64,000 nucleotides of DNA from Spirodela intermedia (GCA_902729315.2 LR746278.1:3047501-3111500); one strand, 5' to 3'. Shown: positions 11,251-24,157, counted from the stretch's first letter. Made by a program: numbers and translations. The notes: generated by a model not told the origin, from the letters alone.

Positions 11251-12982
11251 TCAGGTGATGTTTAGATCTCTGAGGTTCTTGAGGAATTCTTCTCCCACGG
11301 GAGATCCGTGCCTGACAAAAACTGCAGGGAAGCCGAGGGGAGCCTCGACCCGGGCCTCGAATCCGCGCCGGGGATTCAAGCAGCAGCCGGAGGGGTCTTC
11401 GAATAATCTCCCCGACCAGATGTGCCGCCATGGCCGGCCGTCTCCCCGGGGGAAGTAGGCGTCCACTTCCCTCTTGTCCCGGTCCATCACAGGAACCACC
11501 ATGATCTCCGTCCCCACCATGAACTGCTGGTAGGTCAGGCTGTGGACGCGCTCGTCCTCGGGGTAGTGGAGGAAGAGGTGCCTCAGCACCGGCAGACCCC
11601 TCTCCGAGGCCTCCTGCTCGATCCACCAAGAGGGAAGGAGGAAAGGAAGGAAGACCTTGAGATGCGGACGCTCAAAGCAGAATCACGCCATGTCTGGAGG
11701 GGACTTGCTGGTCACATTACCTTCACGAGGTGAACTCTGTAGAACCTCCACGCCCTGTAGACCTTGGCGAAGCGGGCGAAGTGGGCCAGCGTTCTGTGGT
11801 TGGAGTAGAACTGGCAGTTGGAGGACGGCTTGTTTCCCTGTTGGGATTAGGGTTTTTCAGGGCCCCCCCGGTGATCTTGGACAGGTTGCAGAGGAAGTTT
11901 AATGGAAGATGGGAAGAGGGGAAGAGAGCTGCAGGCTTGCCTCGTGGGTGCGGAAGACGGTGTTGAAGGCGTTCAGCTCCATCCAGCGGAGGAGGAGCTC
12001 CTCGCTCCGGCGGTATCTGACGACGGGGATGTTCACCGAACAGTAGCCGCCGATGTCGCTGTGGTTGAAGGCGAAACCAGAGAGGCCGCCGCTGAGCAAG
12101 CCGACGACGCTGCTCTTTATCCCGTCGTTGCTCTGCCAGCTTACCATCTGATCGCCTTCCCAGAACAGCATGGCCCACCTGGGGCTGTCCCTGAAGCCGG
12201 CTCGCATGAAGAAGACCAGACCATCTTCATCTTCCTCTTCCTCCGCCGCCACCCCCGCCTCCTCCCTCCGGCGAGTGGAGCTCCAAGAGTCTACAAACTC
12301 CCTGTTCACCTTGGCCCACATCTCCGGATATCTGTTATGTGCAGAGATCGGGTCCTCCCCTGGCGGCGGAAGAAGAAGAAGAAGAAGATTTGAGCTTGGC
12401 GGCCGAGATGAGGAGCAGGAGGAGGAGGATCTCCAGCTTACCGGAGAAGAGCTTGGCGTCTAGCGGCAGACCCTCGCCGAAGTCCGCCATCCATCCCCTG
12501 ACGCCGCAGTCCACCATTTCCTGCAGGATTTTCTTGAACCAGTCGCCGGCGGCGGGGTGCGTGAAGTCGATCATCCCCACGTCGAAGGACGTGTTGGGGA
12601 CCATGTAGGTCGACCCGGCCCCGTCCTTGACCAGAATGTCCAGATGGTCGGCCTCCTTGAACAGATTCCTCTTCCTGTTGGGCTTCCCGTCGGTCTGCAA
12701 GATGATGACCAGTTCTCTTCCAAATGGATAAAAACAAGTTTCTTTGTTTTCTTGAATTATTCAATAGTTTGTGATTTGTGATCTTGATCTTACCGGGGCG
12801 AGGCAGGGATTGCAGTAGGCCATCACCCGGATGCCGTGAGCTCGGAGATCATCCACCAGCTGCGGCCAGCGGGGGTACCGATCGGCGTCGAGCTCCCAGT
12901 TCCACCATAGCTGGGAGCCGATGATCGTCTCCCTCTGGCCGACCCAGTCCTGGAAATCCATCGTCAACCTCAGAGCTCAGCT

Positions 12983-13044
<62 letters not shown>

Positions 13045-14546
13045 CATAGCCCGCCGCAGAGAACCAGACGTGCAGGCACCTGCAACCAGAAGGCGCCGAT
13101 GGGGACGTCCAGGGCCCGCAGCGTCTCCCATGTCCGGCGGACGGCTTCCGTTCCCCCCTGCATCCCCACGACGGCGCCGGAGATGATCCAGCTGGGCAGC
13201 GCCGGCGGCCTTCCGACGGTCTCGGTGAGCCGCTCCACCAGCTCCACAGGGGTCTTCCCCTCCAAGATCCTCCCCCTCGCAGAATCTCTGTATATCTGCA
13301 AGAACTCCCTTTCAGTAAACCAAAAAAGGGAAAACTCTGATTCCTCCATCGTATTTCTGCAGGAAGATGATTTTTAGGGCAACCAGGGGAGGAGACGAGG
13401 AGCTCTCGCCTGGATCTGGACTCGGTCGGGCTTCGTCAGGTCGAAGACGGAGTAGCTGTGGTCCTCCAGGTACGCCGCCCTCATCTTGGAGGTCATGTAG
13501 AACGGGGAAGGGGCGTATGTGGTGCTCGAGTCCCCTCCCGACCTGAGGGGAGAGAGAGAGAGAGAGAGAGAGCAATCTCCTTATCAGTCCCCGCGCAGGA
13601 GGAAGAAGAAGAAGGACAAAGGTTAAGGTTTCCCGTGGTGGTACCTGTGGCTGACCAGGTTGGCGGCGAAGGTGATGGGCTGGTCGCCCCTTCCGATGCC
13701 CTGCTCCTGGACCAGGATGGGGACCCGCCGCCCCTTGAATTCCATGTGGGAGAACTGCTCACCAAATCCGTAGATCCTCTCCTCTGGATCGCTGGAGAAG
13801 GTGATCACCACCCTGTTGAATTCTCGGGGCGGCGGCGGCGAGCGGCGGCCGTCGTCCTGTTCCTCCTCGTCGGAGGAAATGGGGGCGAATTCCCTCCGCC
13901 GGAACCGGGGGAAGCAGGGGACCCCCCGCCGGTGCCGCCCCCACCGGAGCCGCACCGCGCGCCACCTGCGGGCGGCGGCGGAGCGGGCGGCGCCGCCGTG
14001 GAGCACCTCCCCGAACTTCACCTGGAAGCCCACCTGATGGGCTGTCTTCTGCTCGAGGAGGACCCAGTATCTCCCAGCGGCGGCGACTTTCTCTCTCCTG
14101 CGCCTCTCGCTGTAGACCCACCCGGAGATCACACAGACCGGGGAGGAGGAAGAAGAGGAGTCTTTCTCGCTCATCTGGATGTGGTCAAGGGTCTGGTGGG
14201 GGCAGAGGGCGAGGAGCTGGCCGTCGGCGACGGAGAGGGAGCCCCTGCTCTCCTCCGCCACCGTGCGGGCGGCGGCGGCGGAGACGAAAGCCTCCCCGGC
14301 GACGGTGGACCAGATGGCCCGGCGGGGCTCCGACCGGGGGGCCACGGAGAGGACTCCGCCGCCGTGGGTGCTCCAGTTTAGGAGGAAGTCCTCTCCGATG
14401 GGGAAGACCCGTTGCGGCGGCAGGGTAGCGGCGTCGTAGGAGAGATTACCCCGGAGGAAGGGGAGCCCCCGCGGCGCCGCCGGTACGGGGTTGTTCACGC
14501 GGCGGTGGTGCTTCTTAGATACCTCCAGGAGCAGCGGCGCCGCCAT
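11251..14546 (-). CDS. GH31 sulfoquinovosidase-like alpha-glycosidase (YihQ type)
   Basis: Exons, 5' to 3': 13645-14546, 13410-13542, 13080-13295, 12794-12949, 12442-12694, 12359-11941, 11837-11721, 11613-11251; 852 residues. Introns 2 and 6 begin with GC rather than GT. The GH31 catalytic pair is visible: nucleophile in GWMADFGE (Asp about 540) and acid/base in LFWEGDQ (Asp about 623). Long blocks such as YGFGEQFSHMEFKGRRVPI, QEQGIGRGDQPITFAANLV and DWVGQRETIIGSQLWWNWE place it with YihQ sulfoquinovosidases rather than starch or glycoprotein glucosidases. Bacterial members release sulfoquinovose from sulfolipid glycosides; in a plant this would be recycling of the chloroplast lipid SQDG, which is inference. 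An acidic, low-complexity insert (about 581-599) lies between the catalytic residues. No clear targeting peptide is seen. Confidence 0.9.
12987..13041. repeat. (CT)n microsatellite, intron 3 of the sulfoquinovosidase gene
   Basis: About 55 bp of uninterrupted CT, reading as GA on the transcribed strand, between exons 3 and 4. It lies close to the acceptor, where a pyrimidine tract would be expected, but on the sense strand it is purine-rich. Confidence 0.95.
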
Positions 14547-15114
14547 CTATTGATTCCCCGAGGCCTTCCTTCCTTCAGGTGGCGGAAGCGAGACCGAGGA
14601 GCAGAGCCTCCTCTACCCCCCCCTGTTTTAGACTGAGAAGAGAGAAGAGAGAGAGAGAGAGAGAGATTCCGAGGAGAGTGACGGGACGGGCCATGGAATC
14701 GGGCCTGACGTGGAGACCGAGAGGATTGGCTCTGGGGGAAGAGTCAAACGCCTGACGTTGACGATTAGGCTTCGTTCTGACCGGCGGTGGCGGCGGTCAG
14801 AGAAGGCCCGGTCTGGGCCTCCGAGAACCCGCTTCTCTCTCTCTCTCTCTTCACGCGGGTTCAGCGCCTGATCTTCTTCGTCTTCTTTTGTTTTCTGGGT
14901 GTTAAACGAGCAGGCGACAAAGTCAACTTTTGATCTCCGCTCTCCTCCTGGGGGATTACAAGGATTCGCCGCTTGCGCTCCTCGATGTGTTAGAGGCTTT
15001 TACTTACGTGGGAAATCCGCTTTGTTATCTGATTCCTAAAATCGCATCTTTATAGAATTCAGTTAACATATGCCTCCTCGTATTCACACATTCGCAGTTA
15101 AGGTTGTTGATCAT

Positions 15115-15164
<50 letters not shown>

Positions 15165-15691
15165 ATCGATCGATCGTTCTCACTCTCTATTTCTTCTCTC
15201 TCTCTCTCTCTCACTCTTTCTTTCTTCCTTGTCTCTCTCTCTCTGAGCTCACAAATTTGGGAACCCTGTGTATCTGGACGTTATCACGAGCGCGATTCGT
15301 CGCGTCTCAAGGCTCATTTGTCTTCCTTTAGATCCCCCCCACGCCGCCCAAAACGTGCACAGATTCTTGGGGACGATGAATCTGTCCGCCAATGCGGCGG
15401 GGTTCACTGATAAGAACGGTCGGCCTCCATCGGCAGCAGCTCTGCTGCAATGTATCCGGCCGTAATTGCCGAAAGGATTCACCCCAACTCCGCGCTTTTT
15501 GGCACGGATGGAAACCCTGACCAAGAGATCCCCATAATCAAGCTAAAAAAAAAAAACTCTTCTTTTTTTTAGAGTACAGAAGCAGCTTCTTGCTCATCTT
15601 CGGATCTTGTGGAATATGGGGTGCGCCAGAGGGGAGAGACAGACAGAGAGAGAGAGAGAGAGAAGAGAGAGAGAGTGAGAAAGACAAATAG

Positions 15692-15736
<45 letters not shown>

Positions 15737-16330
15737 AGGAGAGAGAGAAAGACAGATAGATAGAGAGAGATGAGATATAATGTATTTCATCGTTGGGCGT
15801 CCCATAAGGTTTATTGACCTTTCAACTCCCCTCTCATTGACTTCTGGATTCCCCATTATACAAGCTAGCGATGGTAGGAAGTTTCTATTAGACTCCCCCA
15901 GGTGGCGAGATCGTCATGAGAATTTCTCCTCTTAGTGACCGATTGACTCCCCCATCCTCTCTCTCATCCCCACACATGCGTCAACGCCCCAGTCAACGAT
16001 GACTTAAAAACGACATATTGCTTGAACTAGACCATTCGCTCAAGCCCGTCTTAGCCCATCCATTCGCAACAAAAGAAGACCTTCAACCAGCCACCCCCCC
16101 TCAATGGTTGACTTCCACTTGGGGAAAAATGGGCCAGGGCTACTTCTAACGGGCTCAAGGCCCGGGCCGGCCCGGAAAGACAAACTCATCTCTACCAAAA
16201 ATGGGGATCAGATTCCCTCTGTTGAGAAGGGAGAAGAAGACCCAGCATCTGAAAAGCGCCTAATGAATGCCATAAGAGGAAAAGGGGTGTTACAAAGACT
16301 AGCCGTCGTCGCTGACAGAGACCCATTGAA
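14547..16330. other. Intergenic region with CT and GA repeats
   Basis: This is upstream of the sulfoquinovosidase start and downstream of the ERGIC-like gene. The leader of the former has a GA tract (14647-14667; CT in the sense direction). CT tracts lie at 14832-14850, 15120-15159 and 15198-15243. A long, interrupted GA tract spans 15640-15770, and an A/T run lies at 15545-15570. Nothing coding was recognised at 15250-15520 or 15850-16330. Confidence 0.6.
15637..15772. repeat. Compound (GA)n microsatellite
   Basis: GA repeats with short GACA and GATA interruptions over about 135 bp. Short (GATA) units flank the pure GA core at about 15699-15732. Confidence 0.9.
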
Positions 16331-16546
16331 CCCACCAGCCTCACTGGTCGCAGGCACAGGTCACACAAGCAGCTCGTCTCCTGAGCCGTCCCTGAGCGAT
16401 CTTCACACTCCGGGGGTTGACCCACTGCGAGCGAGCGACCCACCAGCCTCACTGGTCGCAGGCACAGGTCACACAAGCAGCTCATCTCCTGAGCCGTCCC
16501 TGAGCGATCTTCACACTCCGGGGGTTGACCCACTGCGAGCGAGCCA
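16331..16546. repeat. Two-copy 108-bp tandem repeat beside the ERGIC stop codon
   Basis: The block starting CCCACCAGCCTCACTGGTCG at 16331 is repeated from 16439. Apart from the last base or two at the edge of the second copy, I see a single difference (CTCGTC against CTCATC), so the duplication is recent. A third, truncated start (CCACCAGCCC) follows at about 16544. The repeat lies in the presumed 3' UTR, starting about 23 nt beyond the stop codon of the minus-strand gene. Confidence 0.93.
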
Positions 16547-16568
16547 CCAGCCCCTTTTTGGCCACCAA

Positions 16569-19500
16569 TCACCTCATGACGCCCCCCGACTTGGACGCAG
16601 TCACTAGTTCCAGGAGCCGATACATCCACCGGTCAAGCATCCCTGCAGCAAGACGAGAAGCGCCCATGCTAAAATTAGACCTAAATTGGAGAGGGATGAG
16701 TGGGAATCCTAGTGAGAGAAAGTAGATAATCATTTACCCGTCAGAGCAAATGTGCCCCCGAGGACGGCGCAGAGGCGGGTGATGAAGTGCAGGAAGCTGC
16801 GCCGCTGCTCCTTGATCAACACCGTGATCGGCGAGAGGTCGTAGATGAAGAACACGGCTGCCTCACGCGGGGGGGAAGGGGCTCTGGTTAGCGCCGCCGC
16901 GGGGTGAAGGATGGTCAAGAGATCCTGAGAGTTCGGAGGGGGGGGCAAGCGGCTAACCTGGCCAATCCCGAGTGCCATTTTTCATGGGGACAAAGTATTC
17001 TGTCACGGAGAACTGGTTCGTGGGCAGCACCTCCTTGGAAAGATATCTGTACTCGGTTGGAACAACCTGCATAAAAACAAAGAGGAAAGTGCTTGAGATA
17101 TCATATATAGATGACCAGAAAGTCAGTAATCATATCTGGGTTCTGCCGCTGGTTTAAGATTTTCATTCAAGTCTCTATTGAACCACATAGAGAAATCAGA
17201 AGATCGCACCCTGTATATGGTAAGAACGAACTTACCCATGTTGAATGGATGATCCTTTGGGCTTACAAATCGTTGACCAGTTCTGGAAATGAGAAGGGTA
17301 CCTGGAACCTGATTGGGTTCAGCATTGTGCAACAGACTTGCATAGGAATTACCACTAATAACCTCATCTAAGAGAGAGGTGATGGGTGCAACAGTCATTT
17401 TGGTTTTCCTCCTGGAGCTTTTAGGACCAACTCGCTCCATATAGTCATTGAATTTTCATTTACTCCGATCATCAACTAAAAAAGGAAAATATTTCACCCA
17501 CCCACCGGTTTTGTCCTGACAAGCAGGAGATCTACTCCAAATCCTCAGGAAGATGATGACCACTATCCCCCAATGAAATTATATATTTCTCATGCACTTC
17601 CACAGCCTCGGTGCTTCACCTCAAGCGTATGATTTACATCAGATAATCTGAATATGAGAGGTTACTATGAGAAGATTTATTGATGAAAAATGAAAAGAGA
17701 GGATCGGCACAGCTTTTTGGTCTTCCTTTCATCATCCACGAACCCTACACCAAGCCCGATCCGCTGACTGAAAGCACTGACTTGACCACCCCCAAGTCAT
17801 TTGACTTGTCCATGTGAAGGGAATGTGATGGGCTTCCAGCACCACTTAGCAAGATGAAGAGGTTCTAATCAAAAGATGTTTTTGTAGGATACCGTCGGCT
17901 GGAAGTGGAGCTTTAGCTAGCCATCAGCAGGGATTGATCGTATTGGGTATGATAAATATTCTACTAGAAATATGCCTAGCTCTAATGAATGTTCAACGGG
18001 TCAGATCACCAGAATGTGGCAACCCAACTCAATAGATATATACCTCCTTGGTGATGGGATTTGCAGAAAATATAAGCAAGTACATGCAATATAGAGTTCA
18101 GATAGAAATACAGGACATACCTTGATGTAATATTTGAATACTCCACTTGTATCATGCAGGATCCTCGCGGTCCCATCAAGTGGGTTGTGGATTCCTGGAT
18201 ACTTTGGACCAAATGACAAGTCGTGAATTATGTGGCTCACATTCACGTGAGATGATCCTCCAAACATCTGTGCAGTGAAGAGAGTAGCAGCAGGTGATAT
18301 AATCGTAGGAACTTATTTTGCCCAAGAACATAGACTATTCACATGATAGGTCAAAAGAAAGACAAAGATATTCTCAGTTAACAACATGCCAAAAATTATA
18401 CAGTAGACAAAGATTTGCATCGCAAACAAACCACTTTCGTAGGTTCGGAGGGAAGCAGAAGATGGAACGGTGAAAGTACCTGTTCTGCAACAAAAATGTT
18501 CAATCCATGAACCGAGATGTGGAAGTTCCCAGCAACCCTCTGAACATCTAATATTCCATAAACCTGTGAAGTCAAGTACTCACAATGTAAGCAGCTAAAA
18601 TAGGGTTTTTGCTTTTACAAGAAGTAAGTCACATCGAAGGAGATGAGATGTAGTGAATATAAACTACCCGGCATCCTTCACCATTTTCCAAGGAATGTTT
18701 CACATTCTTAATCATTTTCTCAGTATCCTTGCTGAACCCCAATACTTGATCTTTTGAAGTATCATTATGGTTGGTCTTGTCCCCATCTGCAGAAATAATG
18801 ATTATTCAGAGTCTCAAATGGTAGGCTAGAAAGTCATAGAAGGCAAGCGCTGATTATGACGATACTACGACCAAAAAGGCCCGAACACTAACTTGACTAG
18901 CTGCAATCCTAGTGAGCATCGAAGGAAAACACATGTATGTAACCAAAATCTGAGGTCAATGCCATATACCCTTCACATTAAGGGATTATGCTCAAATCTT
19001 TGAGATTCATCTGCCAAATCTTAAATGCGCACAGGATTGATGAGAAAAAGGTCTATGATGATGATGAAGAAGCGGACAAAAATAAACCCCCTTTAAATGT
19101 CAATACACATTGGCTACTAGTGTTCAGGGAAAATTCAAGCTTTGAGTAAAGAATTTCTGATGTTGTACCATGATGTGTGCAACACTATCCAGTTCATCTA
19201 GTGAACTTCACGCCCACGTCGTGCATTTTTATGCATACGCATATTATGCATGGAGAACACTATGACCTAACTTGTACAAGATGTAATTTTAACAGTTCAA
19301 GGGGTAATCCTATCAATCGCACAACTTTAATACTGCCTACTTTTAAGCTGAGAGTAAAAAACATTATTTTGATGCCAAAACAAAAAGGTAGTTCGTGCAA
19401 TGACCAATGACTTAACAGAGTATGCGCCCTGGATTCTCTCAAGTTGAGGCAAGTTTTCGTAAACCAGTACCTTGTGCGACTTTATATCAGCTCTATAAAA

Positions 19501-22500
19501 TCCTTGAAGGTAAACTAGGTAAGAGATCGCTATAAAGAATAAATCCTTAGCAAGCTAGTGGTAAGAACTAAAGTAAATTCCAGCCGCCGAAGCAACCTCA
19601 TACAACAATTTAAATGCCTAACAGAATCTTAGTTCAAAAATAAAATAGAAATAAAATGCATAAAAAATATTACCTTGAGTCTGTGATTTCTCTTTCTCAA
19701 CAAGATCGGAGATGTATTGCGTGTTAAAAATATGCCCTTCTTTATTCAGATGAAGCTGTTTCATTTATAAGTAACATAAACGTTCAATTTCACTCAGTTG
19801 TGCGATAAGATAAATCATGTGTCATAGATAGAAAAGATAAAAAAAGACCAGTAAAAATATCCATTTGGTGGCACATAAGAACATCTCCAAAAAAATTCGC
19901 ACCTGCGTAGTTGCAATGTAACGCAAGAACATGGACATTTTCCATACCGATGACAAATTATTGATCCTTTTCTGATGCTAAATAAAACTATCTTAGTTAT
20001 TTTCTGCAATTAGTTCTGTGCAAAGCCAGTCGAACAAAAAAAATTGTTTGTGGCTATTGTGTGACTGCACCCTTATTGTTTGAAAAAATGTTACGATATA
20101 AAACGAAAGATCAAGAACGAGTCTCAGCATCATAACCATAATTACTTTAAAAAATATGACCCACAGGCAGAATTCGGAATTTATCATGCATACTAAAACA
20201 AACCCTTTTGACGGACTGAGGCAAAAATAAGTACTGAACTAACAAGCAAACATGAACAGAACTATCAATCAACAAGCACTAGAGGAAAGTTCATAGAAAG
20301 ACAGCTCCAAGACATTACCTACTGTAAAATGAGATAATCATACAGTTATTAACGTTTTATTTGACTGATTGTAGAAAATTTGAACTTGAATAATACAGAA
20401 GAGATCGCATTTGCACCATTAGTCACATAAGCCACGCAATTATTTACAGAGATCTGGAACAAAAATTTCCAAAAGGCGTTCCCTCGAAAACAATTGTAGA
20501 TTCATATCAATTTTAAAGATTACTGATTTTGACATTGATGTCATAAAGAATACGGTGTCTTTCAAGAATTTGTTTGACGAAACGTTGAATCTCCCAGGAT
20601 GCTCCTCAGTGATGTTTAAACTAGGTCTTCCCCCAGTACCATGGGGATCTAACCCTGATCCCACAACAAGCTTTTCCAGGTCCAGTGCCAAGGGAATCTG
20701 CACCAGGACCAAATCCTTTCTTGCCTGCATCAATTGGAGACACCTAGGAAAACGTGGTATCGATATACATGGCGGACTGCTCTATTTTTATCCACTTGTG
20801 ACACTTTAATCAGGTTTCACGTGGGTCGTCATATCGTGGGTTTTGTAAAATTTGCAAGAGTGAGTTTGTTCTAACAAAGTGTCGTCCCTTATTCTCAAAG
20901 AATGATTGCTCAAAAGGAACATCTACCACCAGGCTAGCAAATGTTAGCTCATGCAGGTTGGAAGATAAATTCTTGTTGGAGACGTGTTATACAAACTTCT
21001 TGGGAGAGAATAACCAAATGATCAAAAGGTCCTAGATGGGGCTGGGCCTGATGAATAGACTCATTTAGTTGCAAACCATTTGATCGTTGAAAACCAAAAA
21101 GGTTGCTTCAATAGTTCTACATAGTGTTTTGAAGGATGGGATTTGTGAGGCTTTTTCCAGGAAAAAGGCAGACAAGGAAAAATATTGATCTTAGACTACT
21201 GTCACACGACTCTGTAAGAATCATGCTTGTTTCACTCTAACGGTGAAAAGAAACTAAGCTGGTTCCAGGATGTTACGTTCAGCCAGATGGAACACTTTCA
21301 ACTAGCATAAAAGGCATTGCAACTGGAACAGGTTGGATATATGCCCAAGAATTTCATAAATCCTTCTGCAAATCTGTGAATGAATGGGTCGTATGGTGGT
21401 TAATAATTTGGATAATGCTCTGTTTATTGCTGATAAATCACATACTCTATCTTATTTATTTATTCTCTCCTAAGTCCAATACTGGCCATGGAAACTATCT
21501 TACAACAGATTACCTGCAGATTTATCAAGTTCTCTTTCTTTTGAATTAAATCAGAAATCTAGTCCGCTTAAAAGTCTATGACATTCACGTGAATTGATTC
21601 CAAAAATTCCTCCGAAAGAGGGACTACAATATTTGCTAAGATATGTTGAAAACTAAGACAATATCATGTGCCATCGGCATTTCAGAGTTCAACAAAACAT
21701 AATGATCACTAGGAATAAGTCATGAAAGCATATAAGCACCCTTTTGGTAGGTCACGATTATAAAGTGATCATAGATAGAATGGTAAAATGTATATGAAAA
21801 TGCTTTACAAGATCAATGTTCTTACTTTCCATATGTTTGTATCCAAGTCCACCTCATGTTTGCCTGATATGTCGACGGCATCCACACTTAGAACTACAAA
21901 GATAGGTCCAGATAGTCAGTAACATACGCTATCCAAGTCGTGGGATAATACAGCATCGAGAGAAAAGTTGCGGGAACCATATTTATGAAACAAGCAGACA
22001 AAGATATGATGGGAACTAACCTTCACAAGGTAAAGAAGGGAAAGTGACGTTGATATGAATCGGAAGGATTTCTCCCCGTTTCAAATCTACAGACATCTGC
22101 CAGTATAAAGCCAAATCCATAGATTGAATACACAGAATATCCTTTGTTTTGGAGATGCAAAATTAGCAAGACAATTATTTGCATTTCAAATTCAAGAAAG
22201 AGGTTGACCGATCTCCTAAACAAGGAAATAAAAAGAAAAGAAAAGAACGGTCTATGTTAATTACACGTGCTCTCACTTCCAAACTGATGAATGTGCTTTA
22301 GGGATCTGTTACACTTCCTTGAACAGCATGCTGATGACTGGTCCTTGAACCTCATTAATGACACAAATGTCTGAAACTTTCTATTTAAAGCTGTTTTATT
22401 TTAATACTTTTATGATTTTTCTTGCATCTTAAAACCGGACGATATAAATGCAATTGCAGCAACATAGATATTACTTTCAAAAGCCCATCATCCACATCTC

Positions 22501-23465
22501 TCCCCTTTTCCCAAAATGCTACACATGTGGTTATAAACCTTAAAAAAGTGAAAAAAAACAATTACAAGGTGGAAAATTACATTGAATGATATTGTTACGT
22601 TTGTTTTAATGATACGACTTCCACAACACATCCACAAAAATGGAACAGGTAACATGTAGGGCATAAACACAAGAAAAATCCCACACCACACTACCATATG
22701 CATGCTGCAAACCATGCATACCAAGAAAGTTATCCAGTTTATCATGGTCTGCACCATATGGAAGTTGACAGCGTCTCCCAGAAAAAAAACAGCTAACAAA
22801 AGAGTTGCGCTCCTGTACTCTCCACAATATTTTAATGAATAACCTTGAATGGAGCCCTAAAGTTATCTAATACAAATCTACTGGACACAAAAGCAGATTC
22901 TTGCTTGTCAACCATTTTCTACATTTCTCCTTTCAATTGATTAACCATCGCCTTAGTGATAATTTTATACCATTCATTCAAAAAAAGTTTGTCTGAAGTT
23001 TCATAACTGATTAGTCCCTTCTTTTGTTTGGTATTAAAATAATAAAAGTGGCATTTAAATGATGATTCACAGCATACGAACTGGTGGTTTATTTAGAGGA
23101 GTTCAGAAAATAATTAGAAACGATTCATTAATTCTAGACTGATAATAAGATAAATGGAAGAGGCATGCAAGTGAACCTGATGTGTAGTATATGTTGTGAG
23201 ATAATACTTCAGTTCATGCACGAACAAGGTCGCCATGACAGCTAAGCCAACGATAGAAACTGCAGAAGAAGAAGAAACGTTTATTACATAGGTATTTGGC
23301 AATGAAGCACACTTTTGATTCCAGAGGCATTAAATCTCTGCAAAACATAATCATGTATTACAAATGAAGGGTCATCATACCAACTGCTCCAGTTGAAGTC
23401 TTCTTTAACAAGTGCTCTTCCGCACGTGGGAATGCATCAAGGTTCCTCAATGCTTGTAGCCTCAT
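16569..23465 (-). CDS. ERGIC/Erv41-Erv46 family early secretory pathway protein (ERGIC2-like)
   Basis: Coding exons, 5' to 3': 23465-23381, 23259-23177, 22096-22021, 21893-21826, 19755-19674, 18786-18668, 18563-18480, 18267-18121, 17066-16958, 16857-16738, 16642-16569; 348 residues, all GT-AG with matching phases. Family blocks: LDAFPRAEEHLL near the N-terminus, first TM at about 29-50, MSVDLKRGE at about 57, VAGNFHISVHGLN, HIIHDLSFGPKYPGIHNPLD, then FFIYDLSPITVLIKEQRRSF and a second TM (about 300-325) before LDRWMYRL. Erv41/Erv46 proteins cycle between ER and Golgi in COPI/COPII vesicles as cargo receptors. No cysteine cluster of the Erv46 type is seen, so I favour the Erv41/ERGIC2 side. A leader exon near 24200 with an ATG at 24216 probably exists upstream; the start used here gives the family N-terminus. 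The intron between exons 4 and 5 is 2.1 kb. Confidence 0.88.
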
Positions 23466-24157
23466 ATTTGTCCCAACGTCTACACTAATGGAGGTAAATA
23501 AGCTGAAAAGGATCACGTCACAAAAATGTGAAATCTCCCTTGGCAAACAGATTTGAATTGACAAATTCATTCACAGCGTACTACCACCGGATTTTTTACC
23601 TCATGCTGTCCTCTGCATTGGGAGACAAGTTCAAGGGGCTCGTGAAAGGGAATAAAGCTAAAGACTCTATCGATCATTATCACGGCTTTTCTCCATATAA
23701 CATCTCAAAGGCCCTCGGAATGCATGAACGGAGAAGAAACAGGCCCGAAACACACGTCATTAAAATAAGAAGCCCATATCTGAAGGTTTCCAGCTTTTAT
23801 GACATCGAGAACGCGTTGAGATCATGACGAATGGAGCATCCACACGGTGAAAAACCTCGATGCTGTAAGTTATATTAGAATTTGATTTTTCCCCGGACTA
23901 AACGAACATATATTACAAATGATTTCCCCGTCGTTAGCTTGCATCCCAACGAAAGCTTCAAAATTAAAGAACCAACGAGAAAATACTGCCAGAATAGAAA
24001 AACCTAAATCACCGAATCAGACGCGACATCGCACGGCAAAAGCACACGCACTGCATCCGGTAGAATAAGGATCAACACAAATTCATCACTGTTTTCCTTA
24101 CCAGAGCGTTCGGAGCACTGCGACGATGCCCGGCGGCGAGCTAGCGAGCGAGCGAGC

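Noticed and set aside
13458..14381. 307-codon plus-strand frame
   Set aside because: Antisense to exon 1 of the sulfoquinovosidase gene, which has clear homology; open only because of GC bias.
16104..16607. 167-codon plus-strand frame with a repeated 36-residue peptide
   Set aside because: The repeat comes from the 108-bp DNA duplication, and its end overlaps the last ERGIC exon in antisense; no promoter or homology seen.
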